Assembly (NCBI GenBank): GCA_023416515.1
Contig: JAEZHP010000023.1
Coordinates: forward strand, 1 to 45,192
Direction: 5' to 3'
From: Pseudomonadota bacterium
Lineage (GTDB): Bacteria > Pseudomonadota > Alphaproteobacteria > Sphingomonadales > Sphingomonadaceae
Length of the DNA stretch: 45,192 nt
Part shown: piece after piece, positions 1-8,178 of the stretch
How the letters are laid out: each line of letters begins with the position of its first letter
Position numbering within the stretch: the first letter of the stretch is position 1
The notes under the pieces: generated by a model
The model's input: only the letters and a program-made list of their open reading frames with translations
Database searches by the model: none
What the model was told of the DNA's origin: nothing
Position numbers and translations under genes: made by a program

Positions 1-1033
1 CGGATTTCATCGCCGTATGGCTGCCCTTGATGCGCGGCACGTTCACGAACCCTGCCGAACAGCCGATCAGCGCGCCGCCGGGGAACACCAGCTCCGGAAT
101 CGCCTGGTAGCCGCCCTCGTTGATCGCGCGCGCACCGTACGACACGCGGCGACCCCCTTCGATCTCCGCGCGGATCGCGGGATGCGTCTTCCACCGCTGG
201 AATTCCTCGAAAGGTGAAAGATACGGATTTTCGTAATCGAGCGCGACGACGAACCCGAGCGCCACCTGGCCGTTTTCCTGATGGTAAAGAAAGCCCCCGC
301 CCCAGGCGTCGCCGAGCGGCCAGCCTTGCGTGTGGATTACTCGACCCGGTTTATGCTTCTCCGCGGGAACGTCCCACAACTCCTTGACGCCAAGCCCAAA
401 AACTTGCGGGCCGCTCTCTTTGCGCAAGTCGAAAATACGGGTCAGTTCCTTCGTCAAGTTTCCGCGAGCGCCTTCCGCGAAGAATGTGTAGCGCGCGTGG
501 AGCTCAATCCCGGGCTGGTAATCCGGCCGGTGGGTGCCGTCGCGCGCAACACCCATGTCGCCGGTCGCTACGCCCTTCAGGGAGCCGTCGTCGTTGAACA
601 GGATTTCGGCAGCGGCGAAGCCGGGAAATATCTCGACACCAAGCTCTTCGGCCTGGCCCGCCAGCCAGCGGCAAAGATTGCCGAGGCTCAGCGTGTACGT
701 GCCCTTGTTGTGCATGAAAGGCGGCAGCAGCAGGTGCGGCATCGACCATTTGCCGCCCTTCGTGAGAACCCAGTGATGGTTCTCCGTCACCGGCACGGTC
801 AGCGGCGAGCCCTTGTCCTTCCAGTCGGGGATGAGTTCGTCGAGCGCACGTGGGTCGACGACGGCGCCCGACAGGATGTGCGCCCCGACCTCGCTTCCCT
901 TTTCCAGCACGCAGACGGCGATTTCCCGGCCCGCTTGGGCCGCGAGCTGCTTGAGCCGGATTGCCGCCGAAAGTCCTGCGGGACCCGCACCGACGATCAC
1001 GACATCGTACTGCATCGACTCCCGTTCGCTCAC
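1..1033 (-). CDS. Electron-transfer flavoprotein:ubiquinone oxidoreductase, N-terminal part (runs off the left edge)
   Basis: The minus strand reads as one open frame from a GTG at 1033 to the window edge, giving about 344 residues. Near the N-terminus is the FAD-binding stretch YDVVIVGAGPAGLSAAIRL, followed by EKGSEVGAHILSGAVVDPRA and, further on, FAEGARGNLTKEL, all typical of ETF-QO. The family passes electrons from electron-transfer flavoprotein to ubiquinone at the inner membrane during fatty-acid and amino-acid breakdown. The GTG is chosen because AAAGGAG lies a few bases upstream. An internal ATG six codons later is possible. The 4Fe-4S cysteines and membrane-binding region would lie outside the window. 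It is housekeeping and divergent from the next gene. Confidence 0.9.
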   Translation of the reverse strand, partial: MSERESMQYDVVIVGAGPAGLSAAIRLKQLAAQAGREIAVCVLEKGSEVGAHILSGAVVDPRALDELIPDWKDKGSPLTVPVTENHHWVLTKGGKWSMPHLLLPPFMHNKGTYTLSLGNLCRWLAGQAEELGVEIFPGFAAAEILFNDDGSLKGVATGDMGVARDGTHRPDYQPGIELHARYTFFAEGARGNLTKELTRIFDLRKESGPQVFGLGVKELWDVPAEKHKPGRVIHTQGWPLGDAWGGGFLYHQENGQVALGFVVALDYENPYLSPFEEFQRWKTHPAIRAEIEGGRRVSYGARAINEGGYQAIPELVFPGGALIGCSAGFVNVPRIKGSHTAMKS

Positions 1034-1147
1034 TCTTGCTCCTTTTGCCGCACGTGGGAGGCAGTTCGACTCTATGGCGCAGCCAATTCCTTGACGCCAC
1101 CGCCAATGGTGGAGGAGACTCGCCGCATGGGTGGGGAGCGTGTCGCC

Positions 1148-1831
1148 ATGGACGAACGCCAGGCTGTCAGCGCGTTGCGCTGGTGGCTGGAAACGGGCGT
1201 GGACGTCGCGACGCAGGAGTGTCCCCGCAACTGGCTCGAACAGCCCGCCAAGGTTGCGAGCACCCCCAGCCCGGCAGTGCCGGTGTCCGAGCCCCCTCTC
1301 GAGTCTCTTGAAGGTTTCCGCGATTGGCTATCGTCCAGTCTCGACGCCCCGCTGGCGTCGGCCGGTGCGCGCGCGGTGCGTCCGCAGGGCACCGAAGGTT
1401 CGGAAGTGATGCTGCTGTCCGAAGCGCCGACGCGCGACGAGATCGCGGCCGGCCTTCCTATCGGGGGCGACGCGGCCGTTCTCATGGAGCGAATGCTCGC
1501 CGCGATCGGCCTCGCCGGCCAGGCATACAGCGCCAATCTCGCCTGCTTCCATTCTCCGGGCGCACGCCTCAGCGACCAACAGCTCGAGGCATGCGCCGCG
1601 GCGGCGCGGCAGCACATTGCGCTCGCCCGTCCGAAGCGCCTGCTGCTGCTCGGTGACGTCCCGTCGCGCGCGCTGCTCGGAAAGCGGCTTTTGGAAGCGC
1701 GCGGGCACGTTCACAAAATCGAAGGCGTCAGGACTGTAGCCACCTTCCATCCGCGCCAGCTGCTGCGTCGTCCGTCGGACAAGGCACTCGCGTGGAGGGA
1801 CCTGCTGTTGCTGATCGAGGAGACACCGTGA
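1148..1831 (+). CDS. Uracil-DNA glycosylase family protein, divergent
   Basis: This 227-residue protein keeps the outline of family 4/5 uracil-DNA glycosylases. SEAPTRDE (from residue 91) replaces the usual GEAPG-x2-ED, followed by GLPIGGDAAVLMERML, the NLACFHSPG segment and a C-terminal TFHPRQLLRRP around 199-208 that matches the HPS/HPA-x-LLR motif. Homologues remove uracil from DNA. The N-terminal cysteine pair that helps hold the 4Fe-4S cluster in typical family-4 enzymes is missing: the place of the usual GCxL is taken by DAPL. The chosen ATG follows GGGGAG. An in-frame ATG at 1127 with GGAGGAG upstream is equally possible. The stop overlaps the next start by four bases, which suggests translational coupling. 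Confidence 0.8.
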   Translation: MDERQAVSALRWWLETGVDVATQECPRNWLEQPAKVASTPSPAVPVSEPPLESLEGFRDWLSSSLDAPLASAGARAVRPQGTEGSEVMLLSEAPTRDEIAAGLPIGGDAAVLMERMLAAIGLAGQAYSANLACFHSPGARLSDQQLEACAAAARQHIALARPKRLLLLGDVPSRALLGKRLLEARGHVHKIEGVRTVATFHPRQLLRRPSDKALAWRDLLLLIEETP

Positions 1832-3561
1832 CCAGTTTCGTTCTTGGCTTTGCCGCAGCGCTCGTCGCTTCGACGCAACCCGCGAACGACCCTCTCGCGC
1901 CCCTTCCTCAGGCACCGGCAGCGCCCGCCAAGAGCGCGCAATCGCCAGCCCCGCCCCTCAGCGTTACGCCTCCCGTCGCCAGGCCGGTCGTCGTTCCGAC
2001 CGACTGGCGGGGGGTTTTCAACGCGATTCGCGCCGGCGACTGGGCCGCAGCCCAGGCCGGCATCGCTGCCTTGCCGCCGAGCGTGCTGACTCCGGTTGCA
2101 AAGGCCGAGCTCTACACGGCCAAGGGCTCCCCCACGGTCGACCTGCCTCGCCTTCAGGGACTGCTCGCCGAAGCTCCGGATCTTCCCGACGCCGACCAGA
2201 TCGCCCGCCTCGCAGCGACTCGCGGAGCGCTTCAGACCCCGTTCGTCATCCCCCAACGGCCGCTCGTCAGCCTGCCTTCTGCGCCGCGCCGCTACCGCGC
2301 CAAGCCGGTAAGCGGCGAACCTGTCGCGGATGCGCTCCGGGCGCAGCTCGACGCCTTCGTCAAAGCCGACGATGCGGCCAACGCCGAGGCGGCGTTCCTC
2401 GCGCAGGCGCTTTATCTTTCCGCAGACGCGCGGGCCGAAGCCGCACAGCGTGTCGCCTGGACCTATTATTCGATCGGCCGCGACTTCGATGCCAAGCGGG
2501 TCGCGGATTACTGGCGGACAGGCGCCGGCGGCGAATGGGGGTCGCAGGCGGCGTGGGTCTCCGGCCTCGCGTCGTGGCGCCTCGGCGACTGCAACTCGGC
2601 GGCAAGTGCGTTCCGGGAGGTCGCAGGCAAGGCAACGCAGCGCGAGCTTGCCGCCGGCGGCTATTATTGGGCCGCGCGAGCCGAACAAGCCTGCCGTCGT
2701 CCGCAAGCCGTCCAGCCGCTCCTCAAGGCCGCGGCGGCCTCGCCGGAGAGCTTCTACGGGCTGATCGCGCGTGAGACATTGGGGACGGCGACGAAAATCC
2801 CTGCAGCCGCGCCGGTTTCAACCCAGGCGATTGAAAACTACCCGAACGTGCGCCGTGCGAAGGAGCTTGCGGCGATCGGGGAGACTTCGCTGGCCGAGGC
2901 GATGCTTCGCCATCAAGCGCGCATCGGATTCCCCGGCGACCATCTGGCGCTGCTCGAGGTCGCAAGGCAGCTTAACCTCGCCGGTGCCCAGTTCTGGCTG
3001 GCAACGAACGGCCAGCGCGGCGTTCGAGTCGATGCCGCGCACCGCTACCCACGGCCGGCGTGGACACCGATCCGGGGATGGCGTGTCGATCCTGCCCTGG
3101 CCTTTGCGCACATCGCGCAGGAGTCGAACTTCCGCGCCGGAGCGGTAAGCCCCGCCGGTGCAGTCGGGCTGATGCAGGTGATGCCGGCAACTGCCTCGTC
3201 GATCGCCTCCGCGAACGGTCTCGGCTACTCGCTGACGAACCTGTTCGATCCCACGTTGAACCTCGAATTCGGCCAGAGCTTCATCGAACGGATGCGGCGC
3301 TCAGCCTACACCGGCGGCCAGCTCCCCAAGGTGATCGCTTCCTACAACGCGGGACCACTCCCCGTCGGGCGCTGGGCGGCGATACCCGACAAAGGCGATC
3401 CGATCCTGTGGATCGAGAGCATCCCTTATTGGGAAACGCGCTATTACGTTCCCGCGGTCATGCGAAACCTGTGGGTGTATGAGGGGCTCGCGAACCGGGA
3501 CACGGCCTCGCTGACCGCGATCGCACAACACCGCTGGCCAGCTTTCCCGGCGCCCCGCTGA
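1828..3561 (+). CDS. Lytic murein transglycosylase (SLT domain)
   Basis: This 577-residue protein begins at a GTG inside the GTGA overlap with the upstream gene. It has a hydrophobic N-terminal signal sequence (TSFVLGFAAALVASTQPA), a Pro/Ala-rich linker to about residue 65, a long alpha-helical repeat region and a C-terminal SLT domain. The catalytic glutamate is Glu432 in AHIAQESNFR, followed by SPAGAVGLMQVMPATA and later ASYNAGP, all diagnostic. The family cleaves peptidoglycan glycan strands to 1,6-anhydro-muropeptides in the periplasm. The superhelical region resembles Slt70. It converges with the methyltransferase gene on the other strand, leaving 40 bases between the two stops. Confidence 0.9.
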   Translation: MTSFVLGFAAALVASTQPANDPLAPLPQAPAAPAKSAQSPAPPLSVTPPVARPVVVPTDWRGVFNAIRAGDWAAAQAGIAALPPSVLTPVAKAELYTAKGSPTVDLPRLQGLLAEAPDLPDADQIARLAATRGALQTPFVIPQRPLVSLPSAPRRYRAKPVSGEPVADALRAQLDAFVKADDAANAEAAFLAQALYLSADARAEAAQRVAWTYYSIGRDFDAKRVADYWRTGAGGEWGSQAAWVSGLASWRLGDCNSAASAFREVAGKATQRELAAGGYYWAARAEQACRRPQAVQPLLKAAAASPESFYGLIARETLGTATKIPAAAPVSTQAIENYPNVRRAKELAAIGETSLAEAMLRHQARIGFPGDHLALLEVARQLNLAGAQFWLATNGQRGVRVDAAHRYPRPAWTPIRGWRVDPALAFAHIAQESNFRAGAVSPAGAVGLMQVMPATASSIASANGLGYSLTNLFDPTLNLEFGQSFIERMRRSAYTGGQLPKVIASYNAGPLPVGRWAAIPDKGDPILWIESIPYWETRYYVPAVMRNLWVYEGLANRDTASLTAIAQHRWPAFPAPR

Positions 3562-3574
3562 GCCTCCAATTTAC

Positions 3575-3591
3575 GGTGGGGATCCGCCACC
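3575..3591. terminator. Possible convergent-gene hairpin
   Basis: GGTGG and CCACC form a five-base stem with a seven-base loop in the 40-base gap between two convergent genes. There is no T-run on either side, so it is only a weak terminator candidate. Confidence 0.25.
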
Positions 3592-3601
3592 CCGAGCCTG
3601 C

Positions 3602-4369
3602 TCAAGCCACTTTTCGAAACATCGTCCTCGCCACGGCGTCTCGCAGCCGGCGGCCGTGAGGCCCGAACAGGGGTTCTTCCATCGCTGGGGACCCTGCCAC
3701 AGGCTCGAGCGCGCGCGCTGCGGCGCTGTCCTCGACCCGGTAGTGAGCATTCGCCACGCATAGCAGGCCGCCGGTTCGAAGACGTTCGACGAGCGTGTGA
3801 ACGGCGGTATCGAAACGCTCGAACGAATAGTGTCCCGACAGGTCTTCGACTTCCATTTCCACGACCTTGTGCGGCTCCCGCTGAAGCACGGCCATCGCGA
3901 ATATGATGTCGAAGGTGCCGCCGACTTCGTCCGGCTTGACGACGGCAGCCAAGGCGTCGCTCGCGAGCCGCTTCGAAGCCAGGCGGCGGGAGCGCGGGTT
4001 GATTTCCGAGCCGACGATCTCGGCGTGGCGGAATCGTTGGCGCAAGGCGACCAATTCCGCACCCGTGGAGCAACCGAACGACCAGATTCGCTCCGCATCG
4101 GGGCGAAGTCTCGCGGCGAGATCGAACAGCTCGGGATAACGGTCCTCGCAAGTGTAGGGGGTCGTCTGGTGGACGGCATCTGCGTGGACGAGGCGGGTCC
4201 ACAGCAGGCTTCGGCGCTCCGCCGTCTTCAGCAGCCGCGCCAAGTCGAGAAAGCGCACCCACAAGGCTTCGCGCTTCCGGGCAGACTTGAGGGTGGAGCG
4301 CACTGCGCTCTGCAGCCGTGAGAGGCCCGAAGCATGTGATGGCGACGACACAGCTTTCAGTAGCCCCAT
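3602..4369 (-). CDS. Class I SAM-dependent methyltransferase, last gene of the lasso operon
   Basis: This 255-residue protein has a Rossmann methyltransferase core beginning with IWSFGCSTGAELVALRQRF (motif I), then IVGSEINPRS (acidic end of strand 2), FDIIFAMAVLQ (motif IV region) and LRTGGLLCVANAHY (post-motif strand). The GCSTG form is seen in CheR-like and related methyltransferases, but no CheR N-terminal domain is evident. The substrate cannot be read from sequence. It is the distal gene of a leftward unit that starts with lasso-peptide genes, so a tailoring role is plausible but only inferred. The ATG lies inside the end of a 70-codon frame and has no clear ribosome-binding site, which fits translational coupling. 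Confidence 0.75.
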   Translation of the reverse strand: MGLLKAVSSPSHASGLSRLQSAVRSTLKSARKREALWVRFLDLARLLKTAERRSLLWTRLVHADAVHQTTPYTCEDRYPELFDLAARLRPDAERIWSFGCSTGAELVALRQRFRHAEIVGSEINPRSRRLASKRLASDALAAVVKPDEVGGTFDIIFAMAVLQREPHKVVEMEVEDLSGHYSFERFDTAVHTLVERLRTGGLLCVANAHYRVEDSAAARALEPVAGSPAMEEPLFGPHGRRLRDAVARTMFRKVA

Positions 4370-4569
4370 CGGCGGGCGCGTCTGGGCGTCGCGCTTAGCT
4401 TCGGAAGGATCGAAGCGAGCACCATCCGCCGCCTCGCGGTTTTGATGCTTGCACGGTCTCCGAGCGCTTCCAGGACGTCCACGTTGATCGGCGCGCGCAT
4501 CACGTTCGGCGTGGACATCTCCTCGTTGACGAATTTCCTCATGCCGGTCCCGTGACTGCCGTTGCGCAT
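4357..4569 (-). CDS. Small hypothetical ORF between the two methyltransferase genes
   Basis: A 70-codon frame fills the gap between the PRMT-like gene (stop at 4586) and the next methyltransferase, overlapping the latter by 13 bases. The product is basic, with several internal methionines and a C-terminus rich in Arg. I recognise no family, signal peptide or lasso-leader motif. No good ribosome-binding site precedes the first ATG. GAGGAG sits directly before the internal ATG at codon 18, too close to serve it. It is either a real small coupled gene or spacer sequence that keeps ribosomes moving into the methyltransferase. Confidence 0.3.
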   Translation of the reverse strand: MRNGSHGTGMRKFVNEEMSTPNVMRAPINVDVLEALGDRASIKTARRRMVLASILPKLSATPRRARRWGY

Positions 4570-4585
4570 GCCAACTGAAAGCGAG

Positions 4586-5665
4586 CTATTCGCCTGCTAC
4601 CGAATTGGCTGGCTCCACCCAAAACCATGAGCGCTGCCGGTCGTGCGCTCCCGCAATCGTCAATTCTTGCCCGGCTGCTGCATCGAACGGCTCGACCGCA
4701 TGATATTGCATGCCGAAAGCCGTGACGCCCTGATCGTCGCGGGTGTCGTAGATCACCCCCTCGGAGATGTGAAACCGGAGCCACTGCACGATCCCGTCGA
4801 TCTTCCCCCCGATCGCGCTGATCTTTGCACGATTTCTCTGCGATCTCAGCGGTTCCGCCGCCGCGAAATCCACATCAAACAGCGAAGCGGAATCGCTCCT
4901 CCACTCGAGCTGCTCCGGGGCCACTGTCACCTGCGAGGGGCGAAGCCGATTGAACGGGCTGATGTCGAAGCCGGCCGCGGCGTCCGTCCGGGTGCCCGCG
5001 GTCCGGTTGGACTCCACCAGCGCAACTCGCACCTCGCAGCGATTCGGCACGATCGGCGCACCTCGCTTCAACAGCCGCCGCCGGGCGTCATCGACTACGT
5101 CGAGCGCTCCGGCACCGAACAGGTCGTTGGAAAGGTTGTCCCACACCAGAACGTCAGCGGAACCGTCGAGATCGGTGCCAATCTGTAGCTGCCGGGAGTC
5201 CTTGGCCACGACCTTCACGCGATCGCCAAAGCCATTCAACTCGACAATTTCCCTGGCGGCATCGGCGACGAAAGGGTTGCGTTCGCAGGCAATGACCCGT
5301 GCGGCGCCTTCCTGCGCGGCAATCATCGCAAAAAGACCCGTGCCCGCGCCGACGTCGAGCACGGTGCAATCGGGAGGGAACACCTCGCGGAAGGCATCTG
5401 CGTATAGTGCGTGGCGCCGCTCATCGCGCACCATGGTAAAGTACCAGCCGCCGACGCTCCGCGATCTGACGGCCTGGACAAGCGCGCGGACCTCCGGGTC
5501 GTTGGGCGCGAGCGCCGACGCGTCTCGACAGAGTGTCTCCGCGCGAGCGATCCTGCCGCCGGGCACGAGCAGGCTCAGAGCCAGCATCAGCATTGCGCGC
5601 GGATTTCCCGATACCTTTTGGATCAGGAGCTCCACCTTTGCATCTTCCAGAGCGTCAGGGGTCAC
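4586..5665 (-). CDS. PRMT-like SAM-dependent methyltransferase, candidate lasso-peptide tailoring enzyme
   Basis: This 359-residue protein starts at a GTG in a GTGA overlap with the lasso cyclase stop, so the two are translationally coupled. Residues 1-70 look like short TPR-type helices. The SAM site is VLDVGAGTGLFAMIAAQ (from residue 102), followed by ACERNP and DRVKVVAKDS. VWDNLSNDLFGAGALDVV then lies where the protein arginine methyltransferase double-E loop sits, and a C-terminal beta-rich half follows, as in PRMT7-type enzymes. Both loop glutamates appear replaced by Asp. Known relatives methylate arginine side chains. The substrate here is unknown. Coupling to the cyclase gene suggests it acts on the peptide product or a partner protein. 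Confidence 0.8.
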   Translation of the reverse strand: MTPDALEDAKVELLIQKVSGNPRAMLMLALSLLVPGGRIARAETLCRDASALAPNDPEVRALVQAVRSRSVGGWYFTMVRDERRHALYADAFREVFPPDCTVLDVGAGTGLFAMIAAQEGAARVIACERNPFVADAAREIVELNGFGDRVKVVAKDSRQLQIGTDLDGSADVLVWDNLSNDLFGAGALDVVDDARRRLLKRGAPIVPNRCEVRVALVESNRTAGTRTDAAAGFDISPFNRLRPSQVTVAPEQLEWRSDSASLFDVDFAAAEPLRSQRNRAKISAIGGKIDGIVQWLRFHISEGVIYDTRDDQGVTAFGMQYHAVEPFDAAAGQELTIAGAHDRQRSWFWVEPANSVAGE

Positions 5666-7620
5666 GATGAGGCGCTGCCGGCGGCGTGGCGCATGAAACT
5701 CGCCGCTGAAATCGCGCGCAAAAGACAGCAGCGGTAATCGATGGTCGCGCCATAGCCGACCCACTCCTCGGACCCGCTCTCAGGCCAATTCTCAACCAGG
5801 CCTTTCAGCCGGTCAATGTCGATGATTTCGGCTGCAGGCGCGAAGCTCTCTATCCGCGAAATCTCGTCGATCACTTCGGGCCGCGCCTGATCCAGCAACT
5901 CGTGCCAGTCCGACAGCTGATATCCTCGAGAGCGATTGTCCAGCACCTCGCGCGGCACCCTGTCGGCGAGGACCTTCTTCAGGAGCGCACGGGGCTCGCC
6001 GTCGTGGATCAGCTGCTCGACCGGCACTCGCAGGCTGAACTCCACCAGCCGGCGATCCGCCGTCGGATCGCGGTAATCGATCTTCCATTCTCCCAACCGG
6101 CCCTTCCACAAGGCACCGCTGTCATCCTGCGAGAGGCCCGCCAGCCGGTCGGCAACGCTATTGTCCCTGCTGCGGAATCTCGTCCCGGCGAGGATCTGCT
6201 TGTCGGACCCCGACGCACCGGACTCTCTCGCCGCCTTGAGAACGGTCTCGCTGAAGTGATGCTGCTTGAGCGGAGAGAATCTCGACGGGCTCACGAGCGG
6301 TCCGAACCGATGTTCGGCCAACCATCGATACAGCCGATCGGGAACCCATGGCCGGATGCTTTTCCAGAGGATGGCAGGGAGGCCCAGCACATCGTTGCGA
6401 TAGAGCGCGGCCGATAGCTTCAGCCACGCACTTACACGGCCTTTGCGAAGCAGTTCTGGAATGGCGAGCAGCCCCTGCTCGCTGATCGTCGAGTTGCCCA
6501 TCGGCGCTTCGAGAATGACGCGAATCCCGCGCGATGCCGCATCGTCGTTGATCGCATCGTACCAGGACTGGTTGCAGATGTTGAAAACGGGGACCGCATA
6601 GATCGATGCCGTTCTGTCGAGGTTTGCCATCGGCGTGCGATCGGGACGAACGATGACGTGCTCCATATTGGAGTGCATTGCAGCAGTGGCCCCGGCCAAT
6701 ATGCTTTCGTCCCCGGATCGATGCGGCAGGGTCTTTGAATATCCTTCCCGCGGCGCGGACGTGTACGCGACGACGGCGCCCCCACTGCGCGCCATATGCA
6801 CCGCCGCCGTCGTCGCCACCGTGGTGCTGTCGAACCCCGAGCTGAGGTGCGCCCCGACAACGCGCTCGCCCCGAAGGGTGGCTGCAACGGCCCGGTCCAG
6901 GTGCGCACGGAGCGCCTCGACATAATCGTCGTTGCGGGGGAGGAGAAGCGGGGTGAGATCGGGTTTCCAATAGCCGGTCTGATGAACCTCCCGCGGCCGC
7001 GCCGTAGCGTAATGGCCCGGCATCACTCTCTGCACACCCGCGTAGTGCGACCTGGCCGGCGGCAGGGCCTCCAGCGCGAGGAACCGCTTGATGGAATCGA
7101 TGTCCGGACCGCGAGGCACGTCTGGCAGGGCGAAAAGCCCCGCCGGCATCGATGAGAAGGCGAAGAACGCCTCTCCGTGATGGTAGAAAAGCGGTTTCTG
7201 GCCCATCGGGTCCCGGGCCAGAAGCAACCGCTGCTCCCGAGTGTCCCAGGCGGCGATGGCAAATGAGCCGTAGATTCGGTCGAATGCTTCCTCGCCCCAA
7301 AGCTCCAGGGCCGCCGCAACCATCGCCGCGTCGGACATGGCCGCGGTCCTCGTGTCCAGCTTCATCTCGCGTGCCAAGTCTTCGCGTTCAGTCAGCCGTA
7401 CATCGGCAACAACCCAAAATCGGCCGTGATTCTCGATCGGTGTCGGGAACCGATCCTCCGGCAGCATGCGATGCAAGCGCCTGCCAAGTGCCAGACCGGA
7501 GCCAATATGCCGGACCTGGCACTCGTCCTCGCCGAAGCGCACAAGAGCCGAATCCATCCGGCTTGCGTCGCGCGCGACGTCGCCGCCGTCGAAGCGCCAC
7601 AAGCCAAAGATAGCGGTCAT
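5662..7620 (-). CDS. Lasso macrolactam synthetase (asparagine synthetase-like, LarC/McjC type)
   Basis: The 652-residue protein has an N-terminal class II glutamine-amidotransferase-like domain (about 1-200) and a C-terminal AsnB-type ATP pyrophosphatase domain. The residue after Met1 is Thr, not the nucleophilic Cys of true asparagine synthetases, so it should not use glutamine. The ATP loop is LSSGFDSTTVA (L259-A269), a variant of SGG-x-DS. Lasso cyclases adenylate an Asp or Glu side chain of the core peptide and close an amide with the new N-terminus. Context is decisive: a PqqD-type protein, precursor, kinase and B2 peptidase lie directly upstream in the same direction. It is about as long as typical members. 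Confidence 0.9.
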   Translation of the reverse strand: MTAIFGLWRFDGGDVARDASRMDSALVRFGEDECQVRHIGSGLALGRRLHRMLPEDRFPTPIENHGRFWVVADVRLTEREDLAREMKLDTRTAAMSDAAMVAAALELWGEEAFDRIYGSFAIAAWDTREQRLLLARDPMGQKPLFYHHGEAFFAFSSMPAGLFALPDVPRGPDIDSIKRFLALEALPPARSHYAGVQRVMPGHYATARPREVHQTGYWKPDLTPLLLPRNDDYVEALRAHLDRAVAATLRGERVVGAHLSSGFDSTTVATTAAVHMARSGGAVVAYTSAPREGYSKTLPHRSGDESILAGATAAMHSNMEHVIVRPDRTPMANLDRTASIYAVPVFNICNQSWYDAINDDAASRGIRVILEAPMGNSTISEQGLLAIPELLRKGRVSAWLKLSAALYRNDVLGLPAILWKSIRPWVPDRLYRWLAEHRFGPLVSPSRFSPLKQHHFSETVLKAARESGASGSDKQILAGTRFRSRDNSVADRLAGLSQDDSGALWKGRLGEWKIDYRDPTADRRLVEFSLRVPVEQLIHDGEPRALLKKVLADRVPREVLDNRSRGYQLSDWHELLDQARPEVIDEISRIESFAPAAEIIDIDRLKGLVENWPESGSEEWVGYGATIDYRCCLLRAISAASFMRHAAGSASS

Positions 7621-7710
7621 CGCCTACGATCGCCCCTCATTACGCTGAGCTTTCGCCGGTCGGCCGACGGAATCACCGGCACGCTCAGCAGTTGTAGCCA
7701 GCGGTTTTTG

Positions 7711-7998
7711 TTAGCGGACGAGCTCGGCGGCTGCCAATTCACGCACGAGATTGAGCGTCTGCTCCCGGCATTCCTCCGGCGAGACATCGAATTGCTCTAC
7801 AAGGATGTCCGCGACCTCGCGCGCCGACCGCGGCTGTTCCAGCAACTGCCAGATTCGGGTGCCGACGCGGTTGAGGCCGTAACAGACGCCCTTTGTGACA
7901 TCGAGCGCCACCAATTCTCCCTCGATCTCGGTCGAAATGGCCGTCTCGGCCCATTGGACCAGCGTGTCTTCGGTGATGCCTGACATGGTGTCCGTCAT
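7711..7998 (-). CDS. PqqD-type leader-recognition protein (lasso B1 / RRE)
   Basis: This 95-residue protein has the PqqD fold signature: a beta-rich N-terminal half (EIEGELVALDVTKGVCYGLN) leading into RVGTRIWQLLEQP and the helix SAREVADILVEQFDVSPEEC. In split-B lasso systems such a protein binds the precursor leader and presents it to the B2 peptidase and the cyclase. It lies between the precursor and cyclase genes. Start choice is open, since a second ATG four codons in is possible and neither has a strong ribosome-binding site. The 90 bases between its stop and the cyclase start hold no recognisable gene. Confidence 0.9.
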   Translation of the reverse strand: MTDTMSGITEDTLVQWAETAISTEIEGELVALDVTKGVCYGLNRVGTRIWQLLEQPRSAREVADILVEQFDVSPEECREQTLNLVRELAAAELVR

Positions 7999-8156
7999 GT
8001 GGTGCCAATACAGCCAAGCGGCGGCAACCGCTCAAGAGAATATGCGGGGACATGCCGCTCCAGCCCTATCGACTGGACGCTGTTCACCACGAATAATGTT
8101 TGAAAAGAAAACGTCCGCGGTCCGAGAGAATTCGAACCGGAAACAACCTCACTCGC

Positions 8157-8178
8157 AAAAAACGAGAGCCTCAGCTCT
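8157..8178 (-). terminator. Short intrinsic terminator or attenuator at the end of the precursor gene
   Basis: On the minus strand, AGAGC-TGAG-GCTCT forms a five-base stem with a four-base loop, followed by CG and six T. The precursor stop codon TGA lies in the loop. The stem is short, so partial read-through into the B1 and cyclase genes is likely. That would let the precursor be made in excess of its processing enzymes. The stretch from here to 7999 holds no recognisable gene. Confidence 0.55.

Noticed and set aside
281..1106. Long plus-strand open frame leading into the uracil-DNA glycosylase gene
   Set aside because: It lies opposite the ETF-quinone oxidoreductase gene, its product has no family character, and a good start with ribosome-binding site exists at 1127-1148.
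5662..7620. Reading the AsnB-like gene as a true asparagine synthetase
   Set aside because: There is no Cys at position 2 and its neighbours are a PqqD-type protein, a B2 peptidase, a kinase and a precursor, which together point to lasso ring closure.
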